Source of the DNA: Pterobdella sp. o SKG-2022
Lineage: Eukaryota > Annelida > Clitellata > Hirudinida > Piscicolidae
Direction: 5' to 3'
NCBI GenBank assembly: GCA_964035795.1
Contig: OZ038321.1
Location: 1,012,030-1,076,029 of the forward strand
Length of the DNA: 64,000 nt
Shown here: positions 44,441-58,600 of the stretch, piece by piece
How the letters are laid out: every line of letters begins with the position of its first letter
How positions within the stretch are numbered: the first letter of the stretch is position 1
Notes under the pieces: model-generated
Seen by the model: the letters and a program-made list of their open reading frames with translations, nothing else
Databases searched by the model: none
Told to the model about the DNA's origin: nothing
Made by a program: the position numbers and the translations under genes

Positions 44441-44800
44441 GTATTAAAAAGTCCTCTTATTTGATGTTTTTCGTTACAAAATATTGTAGAAAAATACATA
44501 CGATGTCTCTAAAAAGTTACGTAACTTCACAATAAATTCACTAGCTTGAAAAGATACCGGCACAGATTTTGGATTTACTTGCAAATCTAAATTACCCTAG
44601 TATGTAAACCATTAAATTCTGTGTGAAAACCATTAGATTCTGTATGAAAACGATTGAATTCTGTAAGAAAACGATTGATACCCAAATCTTCATGATACAT
44701 TCTCATTCCTTCAAATCATACATTTATCAACTGCAAAAAAAATTTTTTGACAAATGCATATTTATATATATTTTTTGTGTTATTATTCAGTTAATAAAAT

Positions 44801-44874
44801 GAATATATTTTCAGAACACTAGTAAGTTTAAGATACGAAGCTTTTCGTTAACAACGTGTTCTGAAATTATATTC
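44801..44874. repeat. Fold-back element with CGAAGCTTTTCG core
   Basis: Outer arms GAATATATTTTCAGAACAC (44801-44819) and GTGTTCTGAAATTATATTC (44856-44874) are inverted copies with one mismatch. The interior holds AAGATACGAAGCTTTTCGTT. The reverse complement of 41150-41215 shares both parts. Confidence 0.65.
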
Positions 44875-46019
44875 ATTTTACGGTTTGGCTTGAAAAAATC
44901 AGTTAATAAAAGTTATTTAGTTTGTAGTTAATTTCCTATTCTCATATAACTATATATATTCAATTTTGTCACTATTTTAGAAAATAAATACATGTGTTGT
45001 AAAGAAAAAATAAAATATAAAGAAATAAGTGTTTGATTCAAATCGTTTTTGTTAATAGGCTTGTTCAGTTAACTATATTTTATTTTGTTTATACCTTTTT
45101 CTATAATTTTTCAATATTTATTATTTATTATTTTTTTTTTAATATTTATTATTTATTATTGTTTTTTTTAATATTTATTATTTATTATTGTTTTTTTTAA
45201 TATTTTATTGTTTTGTATAATAATTATGTGGCCTAAAAACATCTGAAGTTAACGCCACTTATTCCTAAATGTATCAACATGAAGAAACCGTCAAATGTCT
45301 AAATAACTCCCAAAGCACCACCCACCCATCTACATGCTATGCTATAGATATATATATATATGATTTTTTTTAAAATAAAACCACAGCCAAACACAAAATT
45401 GGCATGGCTTAGTGCCCGATTTTCTGATGTATATAACCCGATAAAAAATTCTCTTTAACATCAAAATGAACAATTTTGAAGTAATTGTTCAAAAAAACTA
45501 GTTTTTGATAAGTTGATAAGTTATTCTCAAATGCTATCATGAGGTTTTTTGTTGAAACGTGTCTATATACCACAACGTATTCAAAAAAAATATTTATAGG
45601 GCATGATTTTATAAATATTTAAGGGTTTAAATCAAAACTTTTGATAAATGCTAATTTTATTTCTCCGAGTACCATTGTTTTGCAAGTCTGATTTTTTAGA
45701 GACTTTTTGCATCTAGTAATAATCAAAATAAATTCAAAATAGAAATCATAAAAAAATCGAGAAGTTTCGATATTTAGTCTTTCAAGTTCCTAATCAGTTG
45801 ATAATAAATATACTAAACAAACTGAAAAATATCTAACGAAGCTTATCGCAAGCAGGACTCGCGTTATAAAGTTCACGGTATGTGAGCTTTGCTTGCAGAA
45901 AATCTCCATCCTTCAACCAACCATTGCGCCAAAAACATCTGAATTTTTTATCTCCCAGTCTTGGTATTCAAAGCAGAGCATATTTGTGTTATCAAATTTC
46001 ATACGAAACTAAAAAACAA

Positions 46020-46215
46020 CAAAACGCCATCGTTATTCTAATACGCCATTATCACCATCATACGTCATCATAACCGTGAAACGTCATCATTAAAATAAAG
46101 TCATCATCACAATAAAACGTCATCATCACCATAATACGTTATCATTCCCATATTACGTCATCATCACAATAATACGTCTACAACACCATAAAACGTCATC
46201 ATAACCGTGAAATCA
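46020..46215 (+). repeat. ACGTCATC minisatellite
   Basis: About eight units of 20-26 bases of the form AATACGTCATCATCACC, alternating AATA and AAAA before CGTCATC. Several units carry ACGTCA, the CRE/ATF half-site (in reverse, TGACGT). No gene is seen next to it. Confidence 0.7.
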
Positions 46216-46954
46216 CTTAACAAGAAAATGCCTTACGGCTCTTCAAAGGCACCTTATTTTTTGTGAACTATTTCAGCGATAAAATTTTCAACTTGAGGAT
46301 TCCAATGTATTGGAAAATACCTTTGCCATGAGCAGTTTAATTCATAATTCATCAGTAACTTTTAAGTGCTTCTGAAGCAACTTTTTCGTAAACCGTGCGC
46401 TATAAAATTCTAACAATAATAATAATTTTTTGAAAACTACGCGCTATAAAAATCTTGATAATAATACAAAATTTGTTTCTTTAATTTTAGCTTGGTTTAC
46501 GAGATTTTGAATATTTATATAGACAGCAGCAAAAAAAATATTTTTTGATGGTTCTATTTGTAGATAGAGAGATAGATAGATACCAAGATTTTAAATCCAG
46601 TTTAATCCCCACTATACTGAGGGAGGCGGGATTTACTCCATTTACAAAAAATTTTCTGCACTTATTATAGACATTTTATAGATAGAAACATATATGTATC
46701 AAAGCAAAACAAAGACTCCAAGCTTTCAAATGTGGCTCCATCTGCACTATACCGAGGGTGGGTAAGTTCATTCCATTCAGAAAAATTTGCTATTTTATAA
46801 TGAACCAAGGTTTTTGTTAACAGTTCAATACTTTCATGTACTTACTTAACTACACTAGCGGAAAGTGTTTTTAATAAAACATGTGTTTTTCATAATTATA
46901 TGTTTATTATAGTATAATATTAATTATATCTTTATTATAATATTTGTTTTTCAT

Positions 46955-49848
46955 TATTTTTATTATTATTATTATTATTTGTAGGGCGCACAGTTTGCAA
47001 ACTAGGTTTGCTGCAGAGGCGCTGTTCTAATCAGAAGGGCTATGAGAGAGAAATTTGGTTATAAAGGTGCGTCTTTAAACGCTTGCGAAAAATTTTAAGA
47101 GAAGGTGAAAGACGGACATTAAGTGGAAGAGAGTTCCATGAGTGAGGGGCAATATGCGAGAAGGAGCGATGTAAAAAAGGGTTAGAAGAGACAGGCTGAT
47201 GTAGCCATAAACCAGAGTTGGAAGACCTGAGAGACTCAGGAGTCTGTCTAATGGAAAGACGGTCATATAAATAAGCCGGCTGATTAAAATATAAGGTGTT
47301 AGCGGTGAGCCATAGCAACTTGAACTGGGCTCTTAGTACGACCGGCAGCCAATGAAGGCGATCGAGAAAAGTGTGAGATGAAGAATAGTAGTCGGCTTGA
47401 AGAGGGTTTTAGCAGCACGATTTTGGAGAGATTGCAACTTAGAAATAAGACAGTTCGGGAGTCGACAAAGAAGAGAGTTACAGTAATCAATCCTTGAAAG
47501 AACTAAAGAGATGATCAGAGCAACGGCAGTGTCAAAGGGTAGGAACTTGCGTGCCTGTCTGATCGCATAAAGATGAAAGTTGGATGCTTGTATGATCTGA
47601 GAGACAAAGTGTGTAAAGTTGAGTCTAGAATCAAGAGTTACACCTAGTATCTTTAGTTTGGACGTTACGGAAAGAGTAGTGCCGTCAAAGATTACTTCAG
47701 TGGGAAGATTGGATTTGGAAAGGAGAATGGGACTGCCAACAAACATCACTTCGCTTTTGTTAGGATTCAACGTGAGGTGATTGTTAGAAAACCAAAGATT
47801 GAGCTCAGTGATGCATTCAGATATCTTCGTGAGGCTGGGATGAGGATCAAGGTAAGAGGCGCCTGTAAAGAGAGTAATATCATCAGCAAACTGATGATAT
47901 AGAACGTCGTGCTTCTGTATGATCTCGCTAATAGGAGAAGTATAAAGAGAAAAGAGTATGGGCCCAAGAACAGAATCTTGAGGAACACCAAAACGAAGGG
48001 AGACAGGGGTAGAAGAAGAGCAGCTTATTTTAACAAATTGCTTGCGTTCGGAGAGATAGGACTGAAACCAGGATAAAGCAATGCCAGAAATGTGAAAGTA
48101 GTCTTCAAGGATATCCAGCATATTTGGATGATTAATGGTGTCAAAAGCTGCTGAAATATCTAAAGACACTAAGACGGCCGCAGACCCGGTAGCACAGATA
48201 TTGCGGAGGCTGTCAGTGATGTACAAAAGCGCAGTTTCCGTTGAGTGGTGTGAGCGATACGCCGACTGGAAAAGGTTAAAGTTACGCAGTACAGAAACAT
48301 GAGAGGATAATTTCTTGAGAACAACCCTTTCTAAAATTTTTGAGATGGTGCTGAGGTTTGAAATTGGACGATAATTGGATGGTTGCATGGGGTCTAGGTT
48401 ATATTTTTTCAGTAAAGGGGTTACCTGCGCCGTTTTGAATGAAGTTGGAAAAATACCCTGTGAAAAGGAAAGAGCAGAAAGTTTGCATATAATGGAGGCG
48501 AAGATGCCGGAAAACTGCTTCAGCAGGAAAATAGGGATTATATCTAAAGGTGAGGATTTATTTGGGAGAGAATTGATCAAGTTGATGATTTCGTCAACAC
48601 TAGGAGGTGAGAAAAATGAGAGATTTGATTGGTCACTGTCAGTTATGGAAGGCTGACGGGGAAGATTAGTGATCGGTAACGAGCTATGAATCAACTCAAT
48701 CTTAGTCTTGAAAAAAGTGCTAAAATTTTCAACAAAAAGATCATATTCCGCAGGAGTCCGGGGAGGAAGTGGAGGAGACCTGTGAAGTACGGAGTTCGCC
48801 GTTTTCCAAAAGGCTTTGGAGTTAGGTGTCGCTGAAGATAGCGACAGATTAAGATAATCAGCACGTGACTTGTTAATGGCGGCGTGGGCGAGTTTACGTG
48901 AAATACGGAATTTTTGTAAAAGATCATCAGGGACTTGCACACAAAGCTTTCGGAGACTGGATATCTGCCTCTCGATTTTCCTTCTTCGGCGTTTGGCAGA
49001 GAGAGCATTTTCAGACAGATGAAAGTGTGAATGCAAGCTGGGGCGAAAAGTATGACTGCGTAAAGGAGCATGAGAATCCATCAGCGAAAGAAACAATTTG
49101 TCCATGGAACTAACAAAGTCATCAACCTTAGAGATTGGAGAATTAATAAGTAAATCGCTTATAAAATTGACATCCTTTCCAAAGCCGGCCAAGTTGAGAT
49201 TCCTGAAAGACCGAGAAGTGACACGATAAGGTGAAAGGTGGGGTCGTACGAGGTTAAGACGGCACGAAATAAGGAAATGATCAGATTCAAAAATTTCGCT
49301 GACAGGGTCAGAAATAAGATGAGAGAGAGAAGCCGGTGTGATAACAAGATCAAGAGTATTGCCAAGCCTGTGAGTTGGAAAGTTAATATGCTGCGTCAAA
49401 CCGTGCTCTCGCAAAAGAATATTAAGGGGATTATCAAGATGACGACAATTAGGGGTATTAAAATCTCCAGCCATTATGAAATGATTGAATGTCGAAGAAA
49501 AAAAATAAAGATGAGCTGTGAGTTCACGAATAAAATTACTTGAGTTAGGGGGGCGGTAAATAACAGAAATGCTTAAGGAACGTGTTAGGAAAGAGGCTTG
49601 GGCAGTTAATGCTTCAAAGGAAGAGTGTATTTCAGATTTTACAAGTGTCAGTTTAACGGAGTTGGAGGAAATCAAAGAAATACCGCCACCGCGCTTTCCA
49701 CTAGAACGATGAGAATGTAGAACATGGTAACCTGGGAGAACAATGTCGTATTTTGTGACATTGTCGGCATCTTCCGGGATCCACGTTTCAGTCAGTGCAA
49801 GGATATCGAAACAGTGAGTGGAGATCGCGTCCAGGATAAGATATTTAT
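46955..49848 (-). mobile_element. CR1/L2-like LINE, copy B, 5'-truncated, nearly intact ORF2
   Basis: On the minus strand the element starts inside the endonuclease (LTETWIPEDADNVTKYDIV) and runs through ORF2 to a 3' end GCAAACTGTGCGCCCTACAA with (AAT)n. Loss of ORF1 and the first part of the endonuclease is the usual outcome of incomplete reverse transcription. It is the same family as copy A, judged by shared endonuclease, RT and C-terminal words, but clearly better preserved. Confidence 0.85.
47040..49848 (-). pseudogene. LINE ORF2 (endonuclease and reverse transcriptase), one frameshift
   Basis: The frame is open from 49848 to 47333, over 830 codons. The endonuclease has AGDFNTPNC and ESDHFLI. 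The RT has NYRPISNLSTISKILERVV, SAYRSHHSTETAL, SLDISAAFDTINH, FGVPQDSVLGPILFSLYT and the catalytic FADD box at about 47890. A single-base loss near 47403 shifts the frame. The C-terminal region then continues in the next frame to 47040 (LHWLPV..., LLWLTANTLYFNQPAYLYD). The protein would copy its RNA at a nicked target. With 5' truncation and the frameshift it is not functional. Confidence 0.8.
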
Positions 49849-50837
49849 AAATATATTTATATATTTTTTATAATATACTATTAACTATAATTTTTTATCA
49901 AATATACTTATTTTTCCTTAGCTTGGTATAAATCATTTTATTCAAAATTAAACTTTAATTGAAAAATAATTTTTACTTTATTTCGATAAAAACCATTTTT
50001 TTATATTAAAACTTAGTTAAAAACTTCAAAAATAACAAATCCCACATGGGATCAAGCCATCATGCATCAAGTCATTCAAATAATTATCATCTAGCTTTTG
50101 TTTAGTTTTTTTTAGTTTTGTATTAAAATCTCACAAATAGATGCCTCTAATTATTTATGAAATTGATTCATAAATTCCTTTTGAAGTTTTTGTCAAGCGT
50201 TCATTTTTCATTCAAAGTTTTGATATTATTTGAATAATTTTTTAGAATTATATTAGAGAATTGATTGAATTTCCATTATTAAATCTAAATATTGCTATAT
50301 TTCTTATAAATATGATATTAAGGTAAAAAAAACCATTTATTTTAACCCCCATTTTCCGCCGTGTAGGTCAGAAACCTTATCATCAGGCTGTTAGTGTTGG
50401 TCTTAGGATGTTTCTTTGCTTATTAAGAACTTGTCCTAAAAACCTAGCATGATGAGGGCAGACTGATGAAACAGTCTGTTTGGGGTGCTCCAGAAAATAA
50501 CTTACAAGAGATGCGTGTTTAGATTCGTAGCCCCACCAGCTAGCAGACCTAAAACTCTAGGGCACTAAATAGGGTTTTTTCAACTACGTGCCAATAAGCT
50601 CTCTGAAATTTGAACTCACGCCGTTGATGAAGTCCAAAATGACGTCATTTAAAAATGTTATTTATAGCTTCGACATCGCAGGACAGTCTGTTCGAATTTT
50701 AGAGCTTGTGCTATAAATAGAAGTTCTAAAATTGGAGTTTTATGAAGAAATCCGATAATCACTGTTTAAAAAATATTTTAATTCGCATATAGAATTTAAA
50801 ATATTAAAGTCCATATTACAAATATTATTAAAGTTCA
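49849..50837. other. AT-rich spacer between LINE copies B and C
   Basis: No gene or recognised repeat. A somewhat less AT-rich stretch at 50350-50720 has no open frame of interest. Confidence 0.5.
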
Positions 50838-51300
50838 TAACGGCCAAGACGGTTCTTCAAGCTGATTATTTCAGCTCTTCCAGCGACCGTCTTGATGGTT
50901 TGCACTGGTTACCTGTCTCCCAAAGATGCAAGTTTAAACTACTTTGGCTCATTGCATGCACTCTCAAGCTTGAACAATCTGCTTATCTTTTTGATCTTTT
51001 GTCAACCAGACACACACGTCAACCACTCAGATCCTTGCACTCTGGTCTCTAGCTTCATCAACCTGTTTCTTCAGGCTTGTTTACTAGTCGCTCTTTTTCT
51101 CACCAGGCTCCACGTCTGTGCAATTCACTTCCTTCTAACTTACGCTCATCGTTTTCTCTCATGAACTTTCGCAAACTTTTGAAAACTCACTTATACCATA
51201 AACATCCCCAGTCATATTCTCTTACAAATCTTGAGCGCCTCTGAAGCAATCTTGAATTGATAACTGTGCGCTATAAAAATCTTAATAATAATAATAATAT
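50838..51300 (+). mobile_element. CR1/L2-like LINE, copy C, 3' fragment
   Basis: Starts GGCCAAGACGGTTCTTCAAG and follows 40368-40825 of copy A almost base for base, ending TGTGCGCTATAAAAATCTTA and (AAT)n. Differences seen include GTCTTGATGG for GTCTTGATCG and a TAG where copy A has CAA (about 51050). The latter adds a stop. It is a recent 5'-truncated insertion of the same subfamily as copy A. Confidence 0.85.
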
Positions 51301-53331
<2,031 letters not shown>

Positions 53332-54670
53332 TTATGTAGAGCTGGTAGGGGTTCCGTACGTTTCAATTGGGTTGAGAATGCTTGGTTCTTTAGTGTTGTC
53401 TGATGTCTTTTGTTCTGTTGCGAAGAAAAATTGATGGTGGTGGGGGTGGTTATGATGGTAATGATGATGATGATGATGACGACGATGATGATGATGATGA
53501 TGACGATGATGGTGATGAGGATGATGATGATGATGATGATGAGGATGACGATGATGATGATTTTTGTTGTTGTTGAGTGCCAACTTCCAAAGTTTCTTTT
53601 GGCACTCTTTGGAGCGAGTACTGAGAGAAACTTGTAGCTTCGAGTTGTTTGTGACTTGGTGAGCAGTGATAAAAATGATGGATGAATTCTCGAAAGACTT
53701 TGTGGTTGGAAGCTGACGTGGCTTAGAACCTCTTCGACACTCCTGTTGGAGTGCACACCCGGCACTACGAGAAGATGGTTTCTTTCGCCGGGCTGATGAT
53801 GATGATGGTGATGATGATAATGATTTAAGAACAAATCACTCACAGACGTCATTGGGTACTCGAATCTCGAACAATTGCACCAATTCTTCCGTCTGAGTGG
53901 CCAGTTGTGTCGACTGCGACTCGACCTCACTACAAGGACTTTCCTTAATGACACTCTGCGGCAATTGGATGGTATGGAAAGGTGTTTTGGTGAGCTTTAG
54001 TTTGAAGTTTATGTGTTGTTATATGCAGCTTAAAAGTGGTTGGGTCGTTGAGTTGTTGATATGTTGGGTTGTTGAGTTGTTGATATCTTGAGTTGTTGGG
54101 TTGTTGAGCTGTTGATATGTTGAGTTTTTGGGTTGTTGAGTTGTTGATATGTTGAATTTTTGAGTTGTTGATATGTTGAGTTATTGAGCTGTTGATTTGT
54201 TGGGTTGTTGAGTTGTTGATATGTTGACTCGTCAGGTGGTTAAGTTGTTGAGTGGTTGAATTGTTGGGTTGTTTAGTTGTTGGTTTTTTTGTGGTATTAT
54301 AATTGTTTTTGGTTTTAAATATTTGATGTATTGTGGTGTTTAAATTGCTTTAATTATTTTTAAAAATATTTATAAAATTACATATAATTAGTTCATTATA
54401 TATAATTAGTTTATATATATATAATAAGTTTATTATATATAACTCATATATTCAATAATAATCCTTTTCATCATCTATAATCTTTGTAAAATTGATTATT
54501 TTATTAGCCATAACCACGTTAATATTATCCATTTAATCATTCAATCTTTCCAATCTGCAAGCATCCATCATCCGTCCCTTTTCTCCGCACCAACATCCGC
54601 CCATCAATCAGTCAATACCTACCGCATAATGCCCAAGCTTTCCATCTCGCTTGTAGCGTTCGTTGTTCAT
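53332..54670 (-). CDS. Unrecognised 206-aa protein with His tract
   Basis: Three exons agree in phase: 54623-54670 (MNNERYKRDGKLGHYA), 53844-53955 (SVIKESPCSEVESQSTQLAT, then QTEELVQLFEIRVPNDV) and 53332-53792 (SRRKKPSSRSAGCALQQECR ... ECQKKLWKLALNNNKNHHHR), ending TAA at 53332. The second exon's balanced codons and strong GTGAGT donor support it. The third runs into a His-rich tract of CAT/CAC triplets and then FFFATEQKTSDNTKEP. The family is unknown. The basic, Cys-containing middle gives no clear motif. A longer overlapping frame across 53310-53954 conflicts with the phase of the second exon. An additional intron around the His tract is possible. Confidence 0.5.
54035..54290 (+). repeat. 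GTTGTTGAGTTGTTGATAT minisatellite
   Basis: About 14 degenerate units mixing TTGAGTTGTTGATATG and TTGGGTTGTTGAG. It lies in the intron between 54623 and 53955 of the minus-strand gene. Confidence 0.8.
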
Positions 54671-55480
54671 AACGATCAATCTCAGACCGTATCTTTACTT
54701 CCTCGGCGCAGATTACAAAAACATTTTTTGAGTGATGTTGATTCATGTTTATTTAATTCATACCCGCTTTTTCGCGGCTTAATGTATGACGTCACGGGCT
54801 CTAAACCTTTTCCGGTAGGTTGCGATGACGTAGGGATTTTGTAATTGTTTGCTACGGCGCACTTGTGAAGGCATTATTGAAAAGAAATATGACGTCAAAA
54901 AGATTATCCATATTCAAAAACATTAAGATATAAATGGTAAGACAAAGTTTATCAAAACATCATGGCGTCATAAACAAAAGATTGTTGACTCATGAATTGT
55001 TCATGAGCCACAATTTAAGACTAATATAACCATCATCCCTTATAATTAAGTTTCCTTTTAAACAATCACACGGCTATTTATATAGCGCAGCATTTACAGT
55101 GTGGCATTACTGCCCCTGGATACAAACCCCTGTACTCTGAGATTTTCAAAAACTCAACCCTGATGAGGCACCAGGGAATGAAAATGTGTTAATATTTTGA
55201 ATGGATAGGATCACGTTTGATTTCATGGTGCGCTTTTTTAGAGCTCATTATAGAATCGTTGAAATTCAATCAAAAATCCACTAGTTTTGTTTTCCACGCA
55301 ATATATTTCACCTAAACCTAATTCTTCCTTCATAATTTTGTTATCTGCGTTGTGTAAATCAATTGAGGTAGGGATGGTAGATGGAATCATGCGCAATAAC
55401 TTAGTTTACATAATCTCCACCAGAACCGCAGAAAGACAAATAACAAAGCTTCTAAGACAAGTCTACATCAAACCCCTATC
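54671..55480. other. Upstream region of the His-tract gene
   Basis: Less AT-rich than average near 54670-54900, with two perfect CRE palindromes (listed separately). Beyond 54950 no feature is supported apart from a TTTATATAGCGCAGC-like SINE tail remnant at 55075-55095. Confidence 0.45.
54787..54897. promoter_or_regulatory. Two CRE palindromes (TGACGTCA) upstream of minus-strand gene
   Basis: TGACGTCA occurs at 54787-54794 and 54890-54897, 117 and 220 bases upstream of the ATG at 54670 on the minus strand. Between them is TGACGTAGG (54823-54831). CREB/ATF-family factors bind this palindrome, often in proximal promoters. Two copies within 110 bases next to a predicted first exon is suggestive, not proof. 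Confidence 0.45.
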
Positions 55481-55484
55481 TCCC

Positions 55485-55640
55485 TATAACCCCATCAAAG
55501 CCCCACTCCCATCAAACAATCCTTCATCAAAGCCCCATCCTCATTAAAGCCCCACCCCCACCAACCAATCCCCCATCGTAGCCCACTCCATCAACCAATC
55601 CCCCATCAAAACCCTATAATCTCATCAACTAATTGTACAT
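55485..55640 (+). repeat. CCCCATCAAAGCC minisatellite
   Basis: About eight units built on CCATCAAAGCCCCA and CATCAACCAATCCCC. Non-coding; no gene is attached. Confidence 0.65.
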
Positions 55641-58600
55641 CAACCCCCATCACTCCCCAACGATAGTACCACTTCAACCATGAAGACATCAAATGCTCGT
55701 TAAGAGAATGAAACAGTATCACTTACGTTGATTTTGTGATTTGTCGTTTGGCCCATTCACTCGTTGGAAACAAGGCGTTGTTGTTTGGATTGACTGGTTT
55801 CAAAGTGATCTTTGTCGTGACCTCCTTATTCAATACAATAGAATTGACTGATTTTGTCTTTATTATTATTCTGCGTTATGGCTGCATGAATTGTTTGAAA
55901 CACGAGTTTATCAAATTAATATGTAGGTTTTATAGAATACAAAAACATAAGGGATTGGTATTATATACAGATGAAATTCAGTGAAGAGGATTATAGAAAA
56001 AAAATGAAATATTAAAACAAGGTTGTAGAGGCGTTAACTCCAAAGGTTTTGAGACCACTCTTTTGAAAGAGAGGTTCAAAAAAATATCTGACTTTATACT
56101 TCTATCAGACAAAATTCGATAAATCCTGAATTAATGCACAGCCATGCGGTGAATGCCGTTGAAAGAATGAAAAATTAGAGTCATCGCTCCAGATCTACCC
56201 ATGTATCGTTTTGAGGATGTTTCTAGTGATATTTTTTTGTTTATTTCCAATCTTTTTTCTGATAGTTTTATTTTTGTGAGTTTTAACGATAGGGTTCTAG
56301 TGTATATCTATTATGTAGAGGGGATCTTAAAATGTGATCATCAGTATTTTATAGAGAATTGTAAATAAATTAAATAATTATTCATATTGAATTAAAAATA
56401 AATAAAATTAAATAATTATTTCATATTTAATTAAAAGTAAACTTTGTTAAATTTACTTTTTTTGATATACCTTTTTCTTATAATTGCTCTTTTTTGTGGG
56501 AGTACTTTGAAAATGTTTTGAAAACCATAAAGTAGCAGCATCAAACTTTGAGAAAGAAAAAACTTGTATTAAAGTAGGATTTAAGAAACAAAAATATAAA
56601 AATTATGATAGAAAAAGTTTCGCGTGATTAGTTTAATTTTTCTATTTGCTTAATTAAATGTGATAAAGCATGAAAATTATAAACTCTGCATTCGGACTTG
56701 CGAAACTGATAATAAATGAGGGGAAACAAAAAATATTATTTTCAGATAAATTTTTTTTTATTATAATAATCATTATCATGCTAACAAAACATGAAAATTT
56801 ATTTTTTCATACATTTGGTGAAAAAAGCAAGTGTTTATTTTCTTTTTTTTTTGTGTCAAACGTTGAACCAACCAAACTAGCGTATAATTTTCAAAAGAAT
56901 CACGTGATAGCTGCCATTTTGTTTTTTCGAAAAATTCAAATTATTTTTTTTATCAAAATTAGATCTTTTAAGTAAAATATTCAGACATTAAAATGTTTTT
57001 TCAAAATTTCCCGTTTATTTAAGTTAGGCTTTATTATTAGTTAAATTAAATTTAAAAAGCAAAACACGGAACCTTGCGAACGTCATTATAATGAATGGAT
57101 TTTTTGGTGTATAAATCCAAAAATGATCAAACCAAAAAAATCCTTTTGGATTAAAAATCTTGTTTTGCAATGCTCTCACTGATTTGAACTGAAAAAACAA
57201 AAATCTAGCATATGATTAATCAAAAAAAACATCCGTTTTAATATTTGAAACAAAATTTTGAACCGTTGTGCCAGTTAGTCGAATCTCAAGCGACTTTACT
57301 GACTGGGTGCCCAACACCTATCCACCATCGATCCGCCATGATTCCACACCTAAATATTTACTGTTAGTCTATGTAGTATAAATATTTCTTGTTATTATTA
57401 TTCTTATTACTGTTATTGTTATTATTATTTTAAAGTTAAATATAGTTTTCTAAATCAAGAAAGCGCCTTTGTTGCCAACCTAGTTTGCAAACTGTTATCC
57501 AAAAAAAACTTGACAGTATAATAATAATAAAAATAATAATTCCAACCATTAAATTTTCTGGTATATTTGCTCATGATAAATACCTTGTTATTTAGTATTT
57601 TTATCCCCATTATTAAATATAAATGATAAAATTCATGGCATTCTAATGATAGATACAATGTTATATTGAGTCATAGTATAATATAAGACCCTAGCCTTCA
57701 TCATTGTGAACTTCATGTATTTCAAAGAAGAATCCATTAATAAGAATTATCCTCATCACCATCATCTTCCTAATCATCCTGATCACCATCATCTTTCTAA
57801 TCATCATCATCATTTTCACCACCACCATTCTCATCATCACAATGATCCGAAATGTATCATATTTTGTCACCTTCGGGCCGTTACAGAGTATCCCACATAT
57901 ATATTTAACACTTGTTACAGGGTCTCCCACATATATATTCAACACTTTTGTCCTCATTTTAGTGCATCTTTTACTCCTCAAAACGAGATTAAACGCCTGG
58001 TCAAGGAACCTATCTTGGATTCTTTGGGTAGTTTCAAAAACCTGAGACTGTTTTGATGCTTCTTGGTTGATATCCCAAAGTTTGGTTTCTATAATTATAA
58101 ACGCTGTTTTTTTTGCTCTATTAAATTCATTAGGTGATTTTTATTGGAGATTTTTTATTGAGTTTTGAGATTGATATGGTTGGGTTTTTAGAAGAACCAC
58201 ATGGAGTAGCGCCCAGTGGAACCAGTCAGTTGCGCAACCTAAACCCCAGCTAGGGCAAATCAAATGGTCGACTTTTTTTTAGAATTTTATTCGCCTCTTT
58301 TCAGCTTTTTATGATTAAAAATATTTCTCACTTTAATCATAGCATTATCATTAATAAAGGGAATCTCATTATTTTTCATGGAAAAACTCAATTTTTATAT
58401 CACGGTTCACAACCGTTCTGATGTATACAGATGTTGATTGCATACACAAAACGGATAATTTTTTTACTCTCAAGTTCATATATATAAGGAGAACTGCGTT
58501 TAAATTTCTGTCCTTGAAGAATCTTTTCAAAAAAGTTGAGGTTGTTTTTGAAATTTTTTTCGGGCGTTTGAATTATTTCCAAGGTGCGTCAGTTTTATAA

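Larger units (their letters stand above)
44146..46954. other. Repeat-rich non-coding region
   Basis: No coding region supported. It contains a stem-loop copy (44385-44440), a fold-back element (44801-44874), three TTTATTATTTATTATT-type units (45115-45205), an ACGTCA-bearing minisatellite (46020-46215) and two LINE tails, GTGCGCTATAAAATTCTAAC at 46396 and GCGCTATAAAAATCTTGATA at 46440. Confidence 0.6.

Noticed and set aside
50892..51164. 90-aa frame also present at 40416-40688
   Set aside because: Duplicate of a shadow frame within LINE copies A and C; the true RT C-terminal frame is different.
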